Source: Helicostylum pulchrum (taxonomy: Eukaryota; Mucoromycota; Mucoromycetes; Mucorales; Mucoraceae). From it: a DNA stretch of 64,000 nt. This document shows positions 35,344 through 45,907 of this stretch, piece after piece. The translations under genes were made by a program, and so were the position numbers. How positions within the stretch are numbered: the first letter of the stretch is position 1; each line of letters opens with the position of its first letter. The stretch lies in assembly GCA_025677825.1 (NCBI GenBank), contig JAIXMO010000038.1, forward strand, positions 244,113 through 308,112, read 5' to 3'. Below the pieces are notes generated by a model. That model made no database searches. It was given only the letters and a program-made list of their open reading frames with translations, and was not told the origin of the DNA.

Positions 35344-36084
35344 TTAATCCATTTCGTAGTCGAGTTTATTGATTCCAAAGACTCGAACTTTATGCATAAC
35401 AGGTAACTTTGCAATCAAGACAACTAAAAGTGCTGTGAAATTGATACCGAAAAGAAAGACGTCATAGTGTGTATAATGCGTACTCAATAAAAACCTATTC
35501 AACGTTATTTAGTCCCTCTCTCTATGCCGCTTTTTTTCCCTTCCTTTCCCTCTCTCTCTCTTTTTGTCTCTCGCTCTTTGTAAGTATACTTACAACACAA
35601 TAGGTACTGCAGTCAAGAATTTACGAGTAGCTGTGAATTGTACCCCACCATCAATCTGCTCCCACAATGTCAATCCGTCGTATGCTCCTTGATTATTCTC
35701 AAATGGAATACCTTGAACCCAATGAAACATAATATAATGACCCTATATTGATATATACATAAGCTTCCTTTTTTTTCCCTTTCTTTGCTCAGTCAAATAC
35801 AAACGGTGCAACTTACGCAATTAAAAGTCAAGTTCGTTAAAGTCCAACTTGCTTCAGGTGTAATAAAAGGTATAACTGTAAATAAAGCTTTTAATGCAAC
35901 AACAACACAGATTGTTGTAGACCACGCGCCTAAGAATAATAAAATAATTTCAGAGATCTACTTTTGCCAACCGTCTTTTTTTTTTTTTTTTTATACCTTT
36001 GTAATTAACCCAAGAAGAGTTAAAGTTGGGCATGGAGCTTTGATCAAGAGCAGTATAAGCTGTATTCTCTTTTCTGGTAGTCAT
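35344..36084 (-). CDS. ORM1: ORMDL family protein, regulator of serine palmitoyltransferase
   Basis: ER membrane protein that binds and restrains serine palmitoyltransferase, the first enzyme of sphingolipid synthesis. Four exons fit exactly: 36084-35997, 35929-35817, 35742-35594 and 35494-35344, encoding 166 residues. Conserved sequences match ORMDL throughout: [80 protein letters not shown] and [11 protein letters not shown]. The C-terminus [17 protein letters not shown] corresponds to the RIFGINKY end of the human proteins. Four hydrophobic segments are visible. The cytosolic N-terminus begins [17 protein letters not shown]; yeast Orm1/2 are controlled by phosphorylation in this region, and the serines and threonines here would allow the same. 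Confidence 0.92.
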
Positions 36085-36874
36085 TTGCTTTGCTATTAAA
36101 AACCAAAAAGAGGGAAAGAGAGAGAGGGAATATTAAAAAAAGAGCTGCAACAACAAACCATTTGTTGGCGAAAACTTGAATCTGCCAATCACGGCGTGGT
36201 ATTCCTATACTCGCTCTTTTAAACTGGTAAAGTGAAATCAATGCTCGCTGATAAAAAAAATAACTTCTTAATTACGATGATTCTGCGGTGAAATATGCTT
36301 CTGATTATATCTATTCTTTAGCAGGTGTGCTTTACAAAAAAAATATATATATATATATATTTTATCTTGATCATTACACCATTAAACAAGCTTATGAGTG
36401 CTATTTATTTAATGATAATGTGACAATGAGTACCGTATTGATAAATAGCCAATAAAAGAATACGGACAGGGTGCAGAATACTTCGGTATAATTTGATCCG
36501 TTACGCTTCAGCCCAATAATGCTATACACTGCTGCTGCTGCAAACCCCCCCCCCCGGAGACTGGTTTTAACATTTGTTACAAGAAATTACATCAAAATGC
36601 CACGGTCCATCTGTAATTTGACATGCTTACATAAGAATATCTTGCAAAATAATAGTTATAGAACGTATGCTCGAAAATCCTCGAGTGTGGACTGGTGACC
36701 AAGGTTGAGAGGCTTGATAGATATTTTTTCTTCTTACTTTTTAGAAACTGTCTCACGATATACGTTGGGTCTCAGTAGTTAAATATGATAGATGAGATTG
36801 TAAGTACAACGATGATAAAATAATTTGCGTTGAAAAAAAAAAAAAAAAAAAGCTGTGTGTAAACGTAACTTTAT
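36085..36874. other. Intergenic region with a dispersed repeat
   Basis: Promoter side of ORMDL, then non-coding sequence with a (TA)n run at about 36342-36362, a run of 11 C at 36545-36555, and directly after it the repeat described at 36556-36665. Confidence 0.4.
36556..36665. repeat. Dispersed repeat, copy 1
   Basis: Begins GGAGACTGGTTTTAACAT and contains ATCTGTAATTTGACATGC and ATATCTTGCAAAATAAT. The same words in the same order and orientation recur at 38708-38825. Non-coding; the type of element is unknown. Confidence 0.7.
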
Positions 36875-37900
36875 TTATTGGAAGCTTTTTTGTAATAAAA
36901 AGTGAGTAAATGAAAAAAAAACCAGGGTACAAGTTTGGATTTTTTTTTCTTTGTCGGTGCTGTGGTGGTCTTCTTCTTTAGAGAATATTACATCTAATGG
37001 TTCCGTAGAGCTCCAGATGGCGTCTTTTACGTCAGAGGGATAATCGTCAAGTGTTCTTTTCAAAGAAAGCTCATAACTTTCCTTGATAAGGTTTGGTAAG
37101 GAAGGATAGGGGACCAGCGTCCGTGTCTAAGTGAACTAAGTCAGCGTAATCATAAATAAAAAGCAGCAGGTACTTATACATCTCTGTCTTTAATGATGTT
37201 TAATTTTGATATTAGGTTGTCCAAGCTGGTAATAAATATAATATTAACAATAAAAACAATAATAACAAGAACAATTATTACCATTAATTTGCAACTTTCT
37301 TAATTGCAAGAACCTTTTTTTTTCGTTGTTGTCCTTTATTCCTGTTGAAAGAACTCCAGATAAATCCACAAGAATATTGCTGGAGTCATTATTTCTTATA
37401 ACCGGTACTATTTCACCAAGAGCTTGAACTTTCCGGATAATTGTTTGTACCGTTGAGCCCGTTTTTAAAGAAGGAAAGTCAGAGGTTTTCAATTCAGCAT
37501 CTTTTCCTTTTCGTGTAACTGCGACAGCAATTTTTTGGAAAACAAGCGAGCCGAGTTTTTCCTGCGTAAGGTGTGCTGGTTGGCATCCTGATCTCCCAAT
37601 GTCCAGATTGAGCAAGGTCGGAATTCGAGGTGCATTCCAGATAATGACGAAACTCTCGCTGTAGAGTTTCGTCATTATTTGATCCAACTTGTTTCAATTG
37701 AACTGCTTGGGGTTCGCAGCTTTCATCCCCAAACAGTTCCTGAGTCTTTGCCAGCAAGCAATTGAGGAGCGACATACTTCATATTATGATAAAGGAGCCA
37801 ATCTTTGTTCAAAAGCTTCCCATGTTCACGGTCAAATTCAACGTAGTCATTCTGATCAAAATGTTTCCCAGCTTTTCTAAAAATAAAAAAATAAAAAAAT
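36875..37900 (-). pseudogene. Eroded gene of unknown function
   Basis: Several minus-strand segments read like protein but in different frames. One is GKHFDQNDYVEFDREHGK...DWLLYHNMKYVAPQLLA near 37870-37760, preceded by a good acceptor. Another is TQELFGDESCEPQAVQLKQV near 37740-37690. A third runs through KTSDFPSLKTGSTVQTIIRK and NILVDLSGVLSTGIKDNNEK (37520-37320). The last is LKRTLDDYPSDVKDAIWSST (37065-36940). Introns could join some of them, but a frame change near 37640-37690 falls on a perfect hairpin that looks like a foldback duplication. I recognise no family. It may be a diverged real gene with introns I cannot place. Confidence 0.35.
37641..37678. repeat. Perfect 16-bp hairpin
   Basis: Left arm ATAATGACGAAACTCT (37641-37656), six-base loop, right arm AGAGTTTCGTCATTAT (37663-37678), with no mismatch. 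It lies inside the eroded coding stretch at 36875-37900. Confidence 0.85.
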
Positions 37901-38367
37901 AATCAATCAGGATTAGAAGCTAAAGATAACATAAATAATAATACTCACAATTTGGGGCTGTATTTTGCAACGATATAACGATAGGCATCGAACGTTAAAA
38001 AATTCCAACGATATCTATTTGTAGTATCGTTGTATTGCTTTAACGATCAGTTACACGCATATCCTATTATTACGCGGTCAATTTACACGACGAATTAAAA
38101 AAAAAAAATGTGAGGAATTTACCTTTTATTTTTTACATTGGTTATTCCAGTTTTAAGTGAACCGTATTCGTTTGCACCAGCATACCACAAGAAAAAGCTT
38201 CTTTTGAAAGATGTGCACATATTATGTAATATATATTTGCTTATATACATAAACTCATTTTTAAAAAGAAGAAGAAAACGAAAAAAAAATAAAAAAAATC
38301 TATTTTATCATAGTACTACTTTTTTTCACACAGGTATTTTTTTTATTTATAGTCAAATGTGACTAAG

Positions 38368-38457
38368 GGTGCTTTTGAATGGCTTTTTTAGCGTATTTTT
38401 TTGTACCGCCTATTATATAAATATTAGTGATTCTGAAAAAGCCATTCAAAAAGCCAA
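38368..38457. repeat. Short inverted-repeat element (MITE-like)
   Basis: A 16-base arm TTTTGAATGGCTTTTT near 38373-38388 is matched by its exact reverse complement near 38436-38451, extended by near-matching GGTGC/GGCTT flanks, around about 47 bases. Size and structure fit a very short foldback or MITE remnant. Confidence 0.55.
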
Positions 38458-38707
38458 CCTGGTCAGAGATAATTGGCTTCTCTAAATAGTTAGAATTTAG
38501 TCTTCTAAACTTACTTTAGCATAAATAAATAAAAATCTGTACAATCATATTATAAGCATACGGAATAATCTTCATCATTTTAGCAATAATTCATTTTAGG
38601 ATATGTTTATTCTCAGCAAATGGTTTTCCTTATAAGTAAAGCCGTTTCGACTGGATTGCTTAAAATCACACAGGTGAAAGAAAAACTTGAAAAGTAAATA
38701 AATAATC

Positions 38708-38825
38708 GGAGACCGGTTTTAACATAATTTGTATATTTGTTACGCAGCATTCACAAGAAAATGCTACGGTTCATCTGTAATTTGACACGCTTGCATAAGA
38801 AATATCTTGCAAAATAAAATAGTCA
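38708..38825. repeat. Dispersed repeat, copy 2
   Basis: Begins GGAGACCGGTTTTAACAT and shares TTCATCTGTAATTTGACACG-like and ATATCTTGCAAAATAA words with 36556-36665 in direct orientation, with a few small insertions. Confidence 0.7.
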
Positions 38826-40185
38826 TGCATTTGTTTAATAACATTTTTTTTTTTTGGCTTAAAATGCAGTGCGACATAATAACTTAAAGCCTATTTTTTT
38901 GGGCACGCGCAAAAGTAAATAAACATTTAAGCCATACGTAGACTATTTTCTGTCTCTAATTATCTTTCTTTTTTTACGTACATGCACAAAAAAAAAAAGG
39001 AGCCGTTGTCAGTTCTTGGCGTGGTCAAGATCGACAAAAAAAAAAAAAAAAAAGCTCTTAGGAGACAAAAAGGATACAAGTAAATATTTTGTTCATCATC
39101 AAAGCCTAAAACTCCATCTATTGTGAAATATTTTTAAAAAAAGATAATCTACATTTTGTGTGACATACTGAAATAGTGTGAGAGAATACGACATTGATAG
39201 TAAATGGGCCTTTATCGCGACCCACAAAGTATAACCGTTCCATCCCTATAGAAAATATCCTTCTATTTATTTGATAACGCTACTTGATTACAACCAGAAA
39301 ATTATGTACCTTTTTTTTTTACCCAGTTATTGTAGTTAGCCTTAAAAGTAATAACTAGTAACTTTAAACCCCATCCTGAAACATTGGTAATATATAGAAA
39401 TATGTACGCTGAAAAAGGTACAAACAATACACTTTTTTTTTCTCACTAATAATAACCTCTCTTTCACAATTGCTGACAACTGTAGTACATTCTACAGAAA
39501 ACTCTCACAAGTTCTAAGCGCGCGGAGTAAATACGGTGTGAGAGTATATTTGGCTTTGTGAGTCAAAGAAAGGCTTGGGTGGTGGGATGTGCAAGTGATG
39601 AGCAGCAATAAAATCTTATTTATAGTTATTTTGAAAAGCGCGGCTTGGGGACTAAACAAAAGTTAAAGGGGGGGTGCCAAAGGTCTTTCTTTCTCACTTA
39701 CTAAATTAGTACTTGGAGGATTAAAAAAGTGGCAAGATGTTCCTAATGAAACTTTCTAAATATACTTTTGAATACCTTTACTTGGATAGCTCACCTGATT
39801 TCATGGTGACAAGATACTGTGTATAATTGGTTTTAAAAAAGCGCCCGAGATAGAAGATACATCTTTTGCGCAGGGTACTTTTTTGTTTTGATCCGTAAAG
39901 CGTATACAATATAATGTATAGAAGAAGTCAGATTAAAAAAAAGGCTTAAACATTTCTTGGTTTTTTTCGAGTTCAAAACAAATATATAGGTCAATGAGGA
40001 AATTGCAGATATGACGTATTTTTTTTTTTTTACTATATAGTTTATTATAATTATTAAGAGAAAAAAAGATGTGATGTTGTTATATTACATTGAATATGAA
40101 GGGGGTTGGTGGAAGTTTTACTTTGTTGGGAAGAGGGGGGAGGGGAAATGAAGTTTTACAGTAAGGGAAAAAGGTATATAGTTTT

Positions 40186-41030
40186 TTAAAGTTCAACTTT
40201 ATCATCTTCTGGTGTAGGAATACCATGAACTAGGTGATGAGAATAGTTTTGGGATCTAGTCTTTTTGATTGGATGGGAGATATTTGTAATAGGAGATTCT
40301 TCAAATACACGCTTCTTGCTATGAATTGTTGTTGCTGTAGCAGTAATAGAAGCAGAAGCAGAGATTGGAATGGCTTCCTTTAATTGGGATTCAAACTTTT
40401 GATATAATTCAGTTGATACATATAATCTATAATCAAGCATTTCCAAAAGAGCTCTTTCGGCTTGATTAATTTCTTTTACAGGTAATTTACTAATCTTTGC
40501 CCAACTCGCATTGGTAAATGTATTGTCGTACAAGTATTTGTGAGCGCAAATTAAAGCAGCCAAGAACATGCGTCTACCACATTTAACAATAGGATCGAAT
40601 TCGCTACGTCTGTTGATATGAGGTCTAATTCTGAAAAGGTAGAAGATTGCTAACTGAAGTGTAGAACGGGTAGCTCTTGATCGTTTTAAAAGGTGTCGAA
40701 CAAATGCGTGAGTATTTACAACTGGTTGACCTTCTTTTGTGGTCGAAATTTCCATTGGCCAAGAAGTGCGAATCGTGAGTGTAGTAATATCTAGAATAGT
40801 AGTAGTTAGTATACATATTTAATAAAAGGCTTGTATTTGTATTTACCGACTAATGTATCTACATAAATTTTTTGGTATTCGTTTTGATTCATGGGTGCGG
40901 CGGCGGGTACAATGGTGGTGGTGGGTGCGGGTTGTTGATTCATCGACATGCCTACTATATAGCGATAATAGTGTTCCAAACAGTTGTTTTCATTATTTTG
41001 AGGAAGGATAAAGCTATTATAGTTGGACAT
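40186..41030 (-). CDS. PHO85-type (Pcl) cyclin
   Basis: Two exons fit exactly: 41030-40847 and 40790-40186, encoding 262 residues. The N-terminus is Asn/Gln/Pro/Ala-rich and probably disordered. The cyclin box spans about 75-180: VVNTHAFVRHLLKRSRATRS, LQLAIFYLFRIRPHINRR, GRRMFLAALICAHKYLYDN, FTNASWAKISKLPVKEINQA and ERALLEMLDYRLYVS. The NASWAKIS plus LDYRLYV signature is typical of the Pcl1/Pcl2/Clg1 group that activates the Pho85 (Cdk5-like) kinase, linked to the cell cycle, morphogenesis and nutrient signalling. The basic KKRVFEESP...HPIKKTRSQN stretch near the C-terminus could be a nuclear signal, and the end holds a PTPEDD motif that could be a phosphosite. Confidence 0.82.
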
Positions 41031-43389
41031 GAAGAGAAAAACGAATTTGGCAAAAGATAAAAAAAAGAAAAAAGAAGAAAAGAGTAAAATTCCTGTTATT
41101 TATAATATTTCGTGGATAAGCGGTACTTTAAACCCGGCTTTTTTTATTTTTTTGTGTTGTAAGCTGATCTCTAAAAATGACTCACTACAAACCTGAATTT
41201 GTTACCCCCTCTCTTTTAATTGGAAAATAAAAAAGCCTGACGCTTTTTACGTTCAACTGACTCATTAAGATTATCTGCTTTTTTTTTTTTAACCTCCTCT
41301 CCCTTATTTTATTTATTTTACCCTTTTTAATTATTAAAATGCATTTAAATAAAATAAATAAATAAAAAAGAAGAAACAAGATGCTTGATAATCAAATCGT
41401 CTCTCTCACTTCATAGAGAAGCTAAGCAAAAAATAGAATACGTAAAAATAGGCGTTACCCGTGTGAACGAATACGCACTTTTCATTGGAATAGAAATTGC
41501 GAATATCAACGCTTCGAACCAATCAGAAAATTTTTTTGCATCGTAAAAATGTCGCAGTTAAGCTTAGCTACTTCTTCTAGTTTAAACCAATCAATTTCGT
41601 TTCATCTAGTATACCATGTATAATCCCATTTCATTATTATATATTGTATATTCTCTGCTAAATCTCATGGAATGAACCCTTAATGAAAAAAAAAAAAAAA
41701 AGTGAAAATATTTAGCGAAAAAGTATATTAATTATATACATATATATTACAGAGATTAACTCATATGATTGTTTTTTTTTTACAAGGTATGTAAAAAAAA
41801 AAAAAAATCTATATTATCCGTTTGTTCCATTATACTACATAAGTAACCAATCACGCACCACCCATTGATATGATGCACAAATACGCTCACTTTAGCCAAT
41901 ATATGCATACAGTTGCGCTCACGATATTCCCAATTTGCGTGATTTCAAAATCACCTTCTTGTAAATGTTACTTTCCAAATTGTTGTCCTCCTTTAAAGTC
42001 TTTCTTGGCGTACTTTGTATACCGAATGACGACCAATATTCATTCCAATGCTCAGCTGCAGTCGAAATAAGCGGAGTAGTAGTACAATCCTCGATAGTAG
42101 AAAAGCTGCGCGCGTAGCATAACGAGAACCAAAGTTCTACGTGTTTATGTAATAATTCAAAGTGGCCCAGTCCGCTTTTTGTCCGCCTAAAAAAAAGTAG
42201 TAGTAGCGACATATATTATTATTTTTTTAGATCTTTGTCAATTGGCCGACAACTTATTAAGATGGAAGATTGATACACGACTCATTTATGCAAAATCTTG
42301 TTTTAAATTTTGCCATCTTATTCGCTTATCTCAGCGAAACAACCATCAGAGATGGTGTTCATTTTTTATTTATTTAAAAAACTCTGGGGGGAAAGATATC
42401 TCCCTTCATTGGGTAATGTCTCGGTACAAGCGATTATCTAGTGACAAGATATTTTTTTTTCTGCAAAGACTTTTTCTTTGTGTGTAAAGGGTGACACTGA
42501 ATCACACTTTCAAACCTTAATTCCGAGATGAACCTTTTGGTCACTGATACTAAATACCTGATAAACAAGTAAGTACTAGCAGCAGCTCTATAACAAAGAA
42601 TATGTTAGTTACATGCCGGCGAATAAGATCGACACAATTGCGATACCCGCCCCCTTGTACAGATTATTATAGTAAGATCATTATAAACAATTATTGGGGT
42701 TCATTATTAACTCGCAGAATAATTTTTTTTTTTGGGTTTTTTTTTTGGCCGTAAGCAGTGTAAATCCCGAATTCGCTGATATCCACTTATTTCATCCTAA
42801 TTCCGAAAGCCTTTTTTGGCAAGACTGTGTACTACTGTACATTAATTACTACTTTTATTTGATTTTTTTTTTTCCTGCGGCTTCTTCTCTATATTTTTTC
42901 CCGCCTGTACTTTTTATGTGTCTTTAAAGAAACAAATTACGTGATGATGAGGTGCGATTTATCTATTATTTGCTGTAGATCTTTCGAAACCACTAATAGG
43001 GCGGCAAATTATCCTTTTTAGAGGGGAGGTTTTTAAACATGTGCATTGCATATTTAATCCAAATCGCCTAAATAAAAAATAAAAAACTGTGCCTCATCAA
43101 CGTTCCAATTAGGCTTTTTTTTTTCTTTTTAGTTTAGTTTACCAGTAACCATTCTTTACAGAGCACACTAGGTGACCATTTTAAGCTTTTTTTTCTCTGC
43201 AAGCATTGAACCCATGGTCATGTACTACTCCCTTTGTCACCCTTTTTCAACACAGTTGATACAGGTTGATCTGCTTTTTGATTTAAAGTCACGTATGAGA
43301 TAAAACTGTTTTCGATAGTCACAAGGCGAAATATTTTTTTGTTGTCGTCGTTTTTTTTCTTCTTTTTTTACTGCGACGTTAAAAAAACC
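41031..43389. other. Long intergenic region
   Basis: Promoters of the cyclin gene (-) and the Zn2Cys6 gene (+). At 42200-41900 a minus-strand frame reads like protein (GHFELLHKHVELWFSLCYAR, then AAEHWNEYWSSFGIQSTPRK) and may be a relic of a mobile element or gene. No complete structure can be drawn and I do not recognise it. Confidence 0.35.
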
Positions 43390-45826
43390 ATGTCCTCACT
43401 TAGAAAGATACCTTGTAACGGTAAAAAAAATACTATTTGATTTGTCTAGACTCTCTTTTCAAAAAGCTGACTTTTTTTACTTTATTTAGGTTGCCGTGAG
43501 CGTAAACGTAAATGTTCTTATGAACAACCCTGTGCAAGGTACACTCGCGCTTCCCTTTTTTTTTTAATAATGCATAAAAAACACTAAAATTTATTAATCC
43601 CCAAGATGTATAAAGTTTCATCTCGAATGTGTTTATACAGTCATGACTTCACCAAAAGATATTGAATACTTGCAAGAACTAGAATATTTACAACAAATTG
43701 AAAGTATGCAGCAAGAAATATCAACTATGGAGAACGAAATGCGTACATTGAAATTAGCACAAATGAAAATAGCTGCGGTCAATACCAGTACAACCGACGA
43801 CGACGACTCATATGTGTATCATGATTATCCCTCACCTGTTTCGATGGATATAGCGGACCTCGTGAAATCACCTCGATACCCTCATCATCTATTTCATAGT
43901 CATCAGCAACTTATCACTACCAAACACGAACAGCCTGATCATTGTCTTGACCAAGCGTTTTGTAATCCTGAGTCAGAAAAAACCATCGCCAAAAGAAAAT
44001 CAATTAAAGCCACCGTCTCCAAACCAAAAGAAAGTGAACCGTGGACACTCACAGTGAAAAATGGAAACATGTCTATTGAAACACACATTAAATCATACGA
44101 CGATTTGATGGGACACTTTAAAGGCATGATATCTACCTGTTTATATCAAGAATCGACTTCCCATCTACCTTTCCCTTTACCAAACGAAATATTCTCCGCA
44201 AAGAGTTCGATTGAAAAAGCATTTTGTATATTTATTTGGAGAAAGTACGGTAAATCAAGGTTTAAAAGCTTGACGAAATATACACCCGTCTTATTACATT
44301 ATGATCCGGTAGACCCGCTAGTAAAGATTGAACCAGCGGAAAATATTGCAAATATTACCATGCGATTAGTTTTTACATATGTGCAATGCTTTCATCTCAA
44401 AACACTTTATCTGCATGTGCCGTCTTTTGTAAAGCTGTTTATGGCAGATGAACATCAAGTCATGAAATCACCTGGTGTGATGGCTTTATGTGGTCTTATC
44501 TGTCATCAACCATGTAAGCATCTTCTTGATATTATACCTTTGGACGCATTAAATGATTATGGAAATTATTACTTTGAACGAGCAAGAGAATTAGTGACGG
44601 ACCAATTTGATGAAGCCAACCTGGATACGATGATGACCTATACGTTTATGAGTGTATTCAAAATCAAGACTAGTAAAGACCAAGAAGCAGAAAAATACCT
44701 GTCGATCGCAGAACGCATTTACAATATTCTATTACCGCAGTATAAATTCAAAGATGGTGTACCACAGTCAGATGAATCCATCTTATTTGCACGTTTATAC
44801 CGTTGTTTGACCCATGCAAGATCCGTTATTCATCTGCATATGTTAATGAACCGAATGTTTCGAACCAGATCTTCAGGGCCAAAAATTTTTCATTTATTAG
44901 AAACGTTAAATGACACGGATGTGCATATTTACACAGCTGCAGATGATTCATTACGAGAAATACAGTTTATTAAAATGAAGCGGTACCTTTATAAATTACG
45001 CGAAACAATTAAAGAAGGAGGTAGATACATTTCTGCGCAAGATTTACCGTCGTATGTGGGTGAATTCAGTCATCAGGTTGAGATGGCAATGAGGCATTGG
45101 TACAGGAACATTTTGCCACCGGATTTTCAACTTAAATTACCCCTTTTTCAAGATGACTCGTCTGATATTGAATTCTTTACTAATCTTGAATTGGAATGTG
45201 GGGATTCTCCTATACCGTTATTACTTAGATTGTCTCTTTATAATGAATATTTAATCGTATCTAAATCTTATTTACCAAAGGATCCGGATCATGATAACCT
45301 AAAGACTAATGAATTACTCGAACTGTATAAATCAATGAGACAGTCCCCTCGCGGTTGTAGTAAACCTTCTGTTGCAGAGACGCCTCATCATTGGTTAAAA
45401 ATAGTAGACAAGATTAAACACTTTAGAAAGTTTCATGATAACGACTCGACAGAGACGGATGATAACTATGTAAAGAAAATGATACAAGCGATTGATCCTT
45501 CAAAACTTAATTTTAATCTACTTCAATCTGCACATACATCGATAAAAATTGCCCTGAATACGGTTCGTATGGTTCAGTTTTTACTATCAAGAGATTACGC
45601 ATGCTTCCTAGATTTAAGATGGATTATGAACTCATGGGAAATATTACTTCGTGCCGCAAGATTCAAATACCAACAACCTGGAGATGGTGAAGTTACACTA
45701 GACAAAATTCGTGCGAATCTAATTCTGTGTTTAAATATCATTCGAGATCAACTTAAATTATCGCGTCGTGACTCTTCCGGTTCTTTAGTAGATGTTTTAC
45801 AGCAAGAGTTTAACGGCTTATTTTAG
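43390..45826 (+). CDS. Zn2Cys6 (GAL4-type) transcription factor
   Basis: Three exons fit exactly: 43390-43420, 43490-43538 and 43606-45826, encoding 766 residues. The binuclear zinc cluster is assembled across both introns at residues 9-37: PCNGCRERKRKCSYEQPCAR followed by CIKFHLECVY, with the C-x2-C-x6-C-x5-C-x2-C-x6-C spacing. A long open frame starting at the later ATG 43643 would lose the DNA-binding domain, so the upstream start is preferred. Right after the zinc cluster comes a leucine/glutamate heptad region (YLQELEYLQQIESMQQEIST), the usual dimerisation coiled coil. The remaining 650 residues match the fungal-specific transcription factor middle region (for example ALCGLICHQPCKHLLDIIPL). 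Regulated genes cannot be inferred. The gene is convergent with the P450 gene, with 81 bases between the stop codons. Confidence 0.9.
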
Positions 45827-45907
45827 CTTATATTATTACATTACAACATCTACATCTTATTATTACACTTTATTAAAAAAACACACAGATACAGTAAAAT
45901 TTTCCAT

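Larger units (their letters stand above)
37901..40185. other. Non-coding region with repeats
   Basis: No gene seen. It contains a cluster of AACGAT/ATCGTT words at about 37965-38050, an inverted-repeat element at 38368-38457, a second copy of the dispersed repeat at 38708-38825, and many A/T tracts. The last part is the 3' flank of the cyclin gene. Confidence 0.4.

Noticed and set aside
43643..45826. Zn2Cys6 gene starting at the internal ATG 43643
   Set aside because: Two upstream exons join in phase and supply a perfect six-cysteine zinc cluster, so the upstream start is far more likely.
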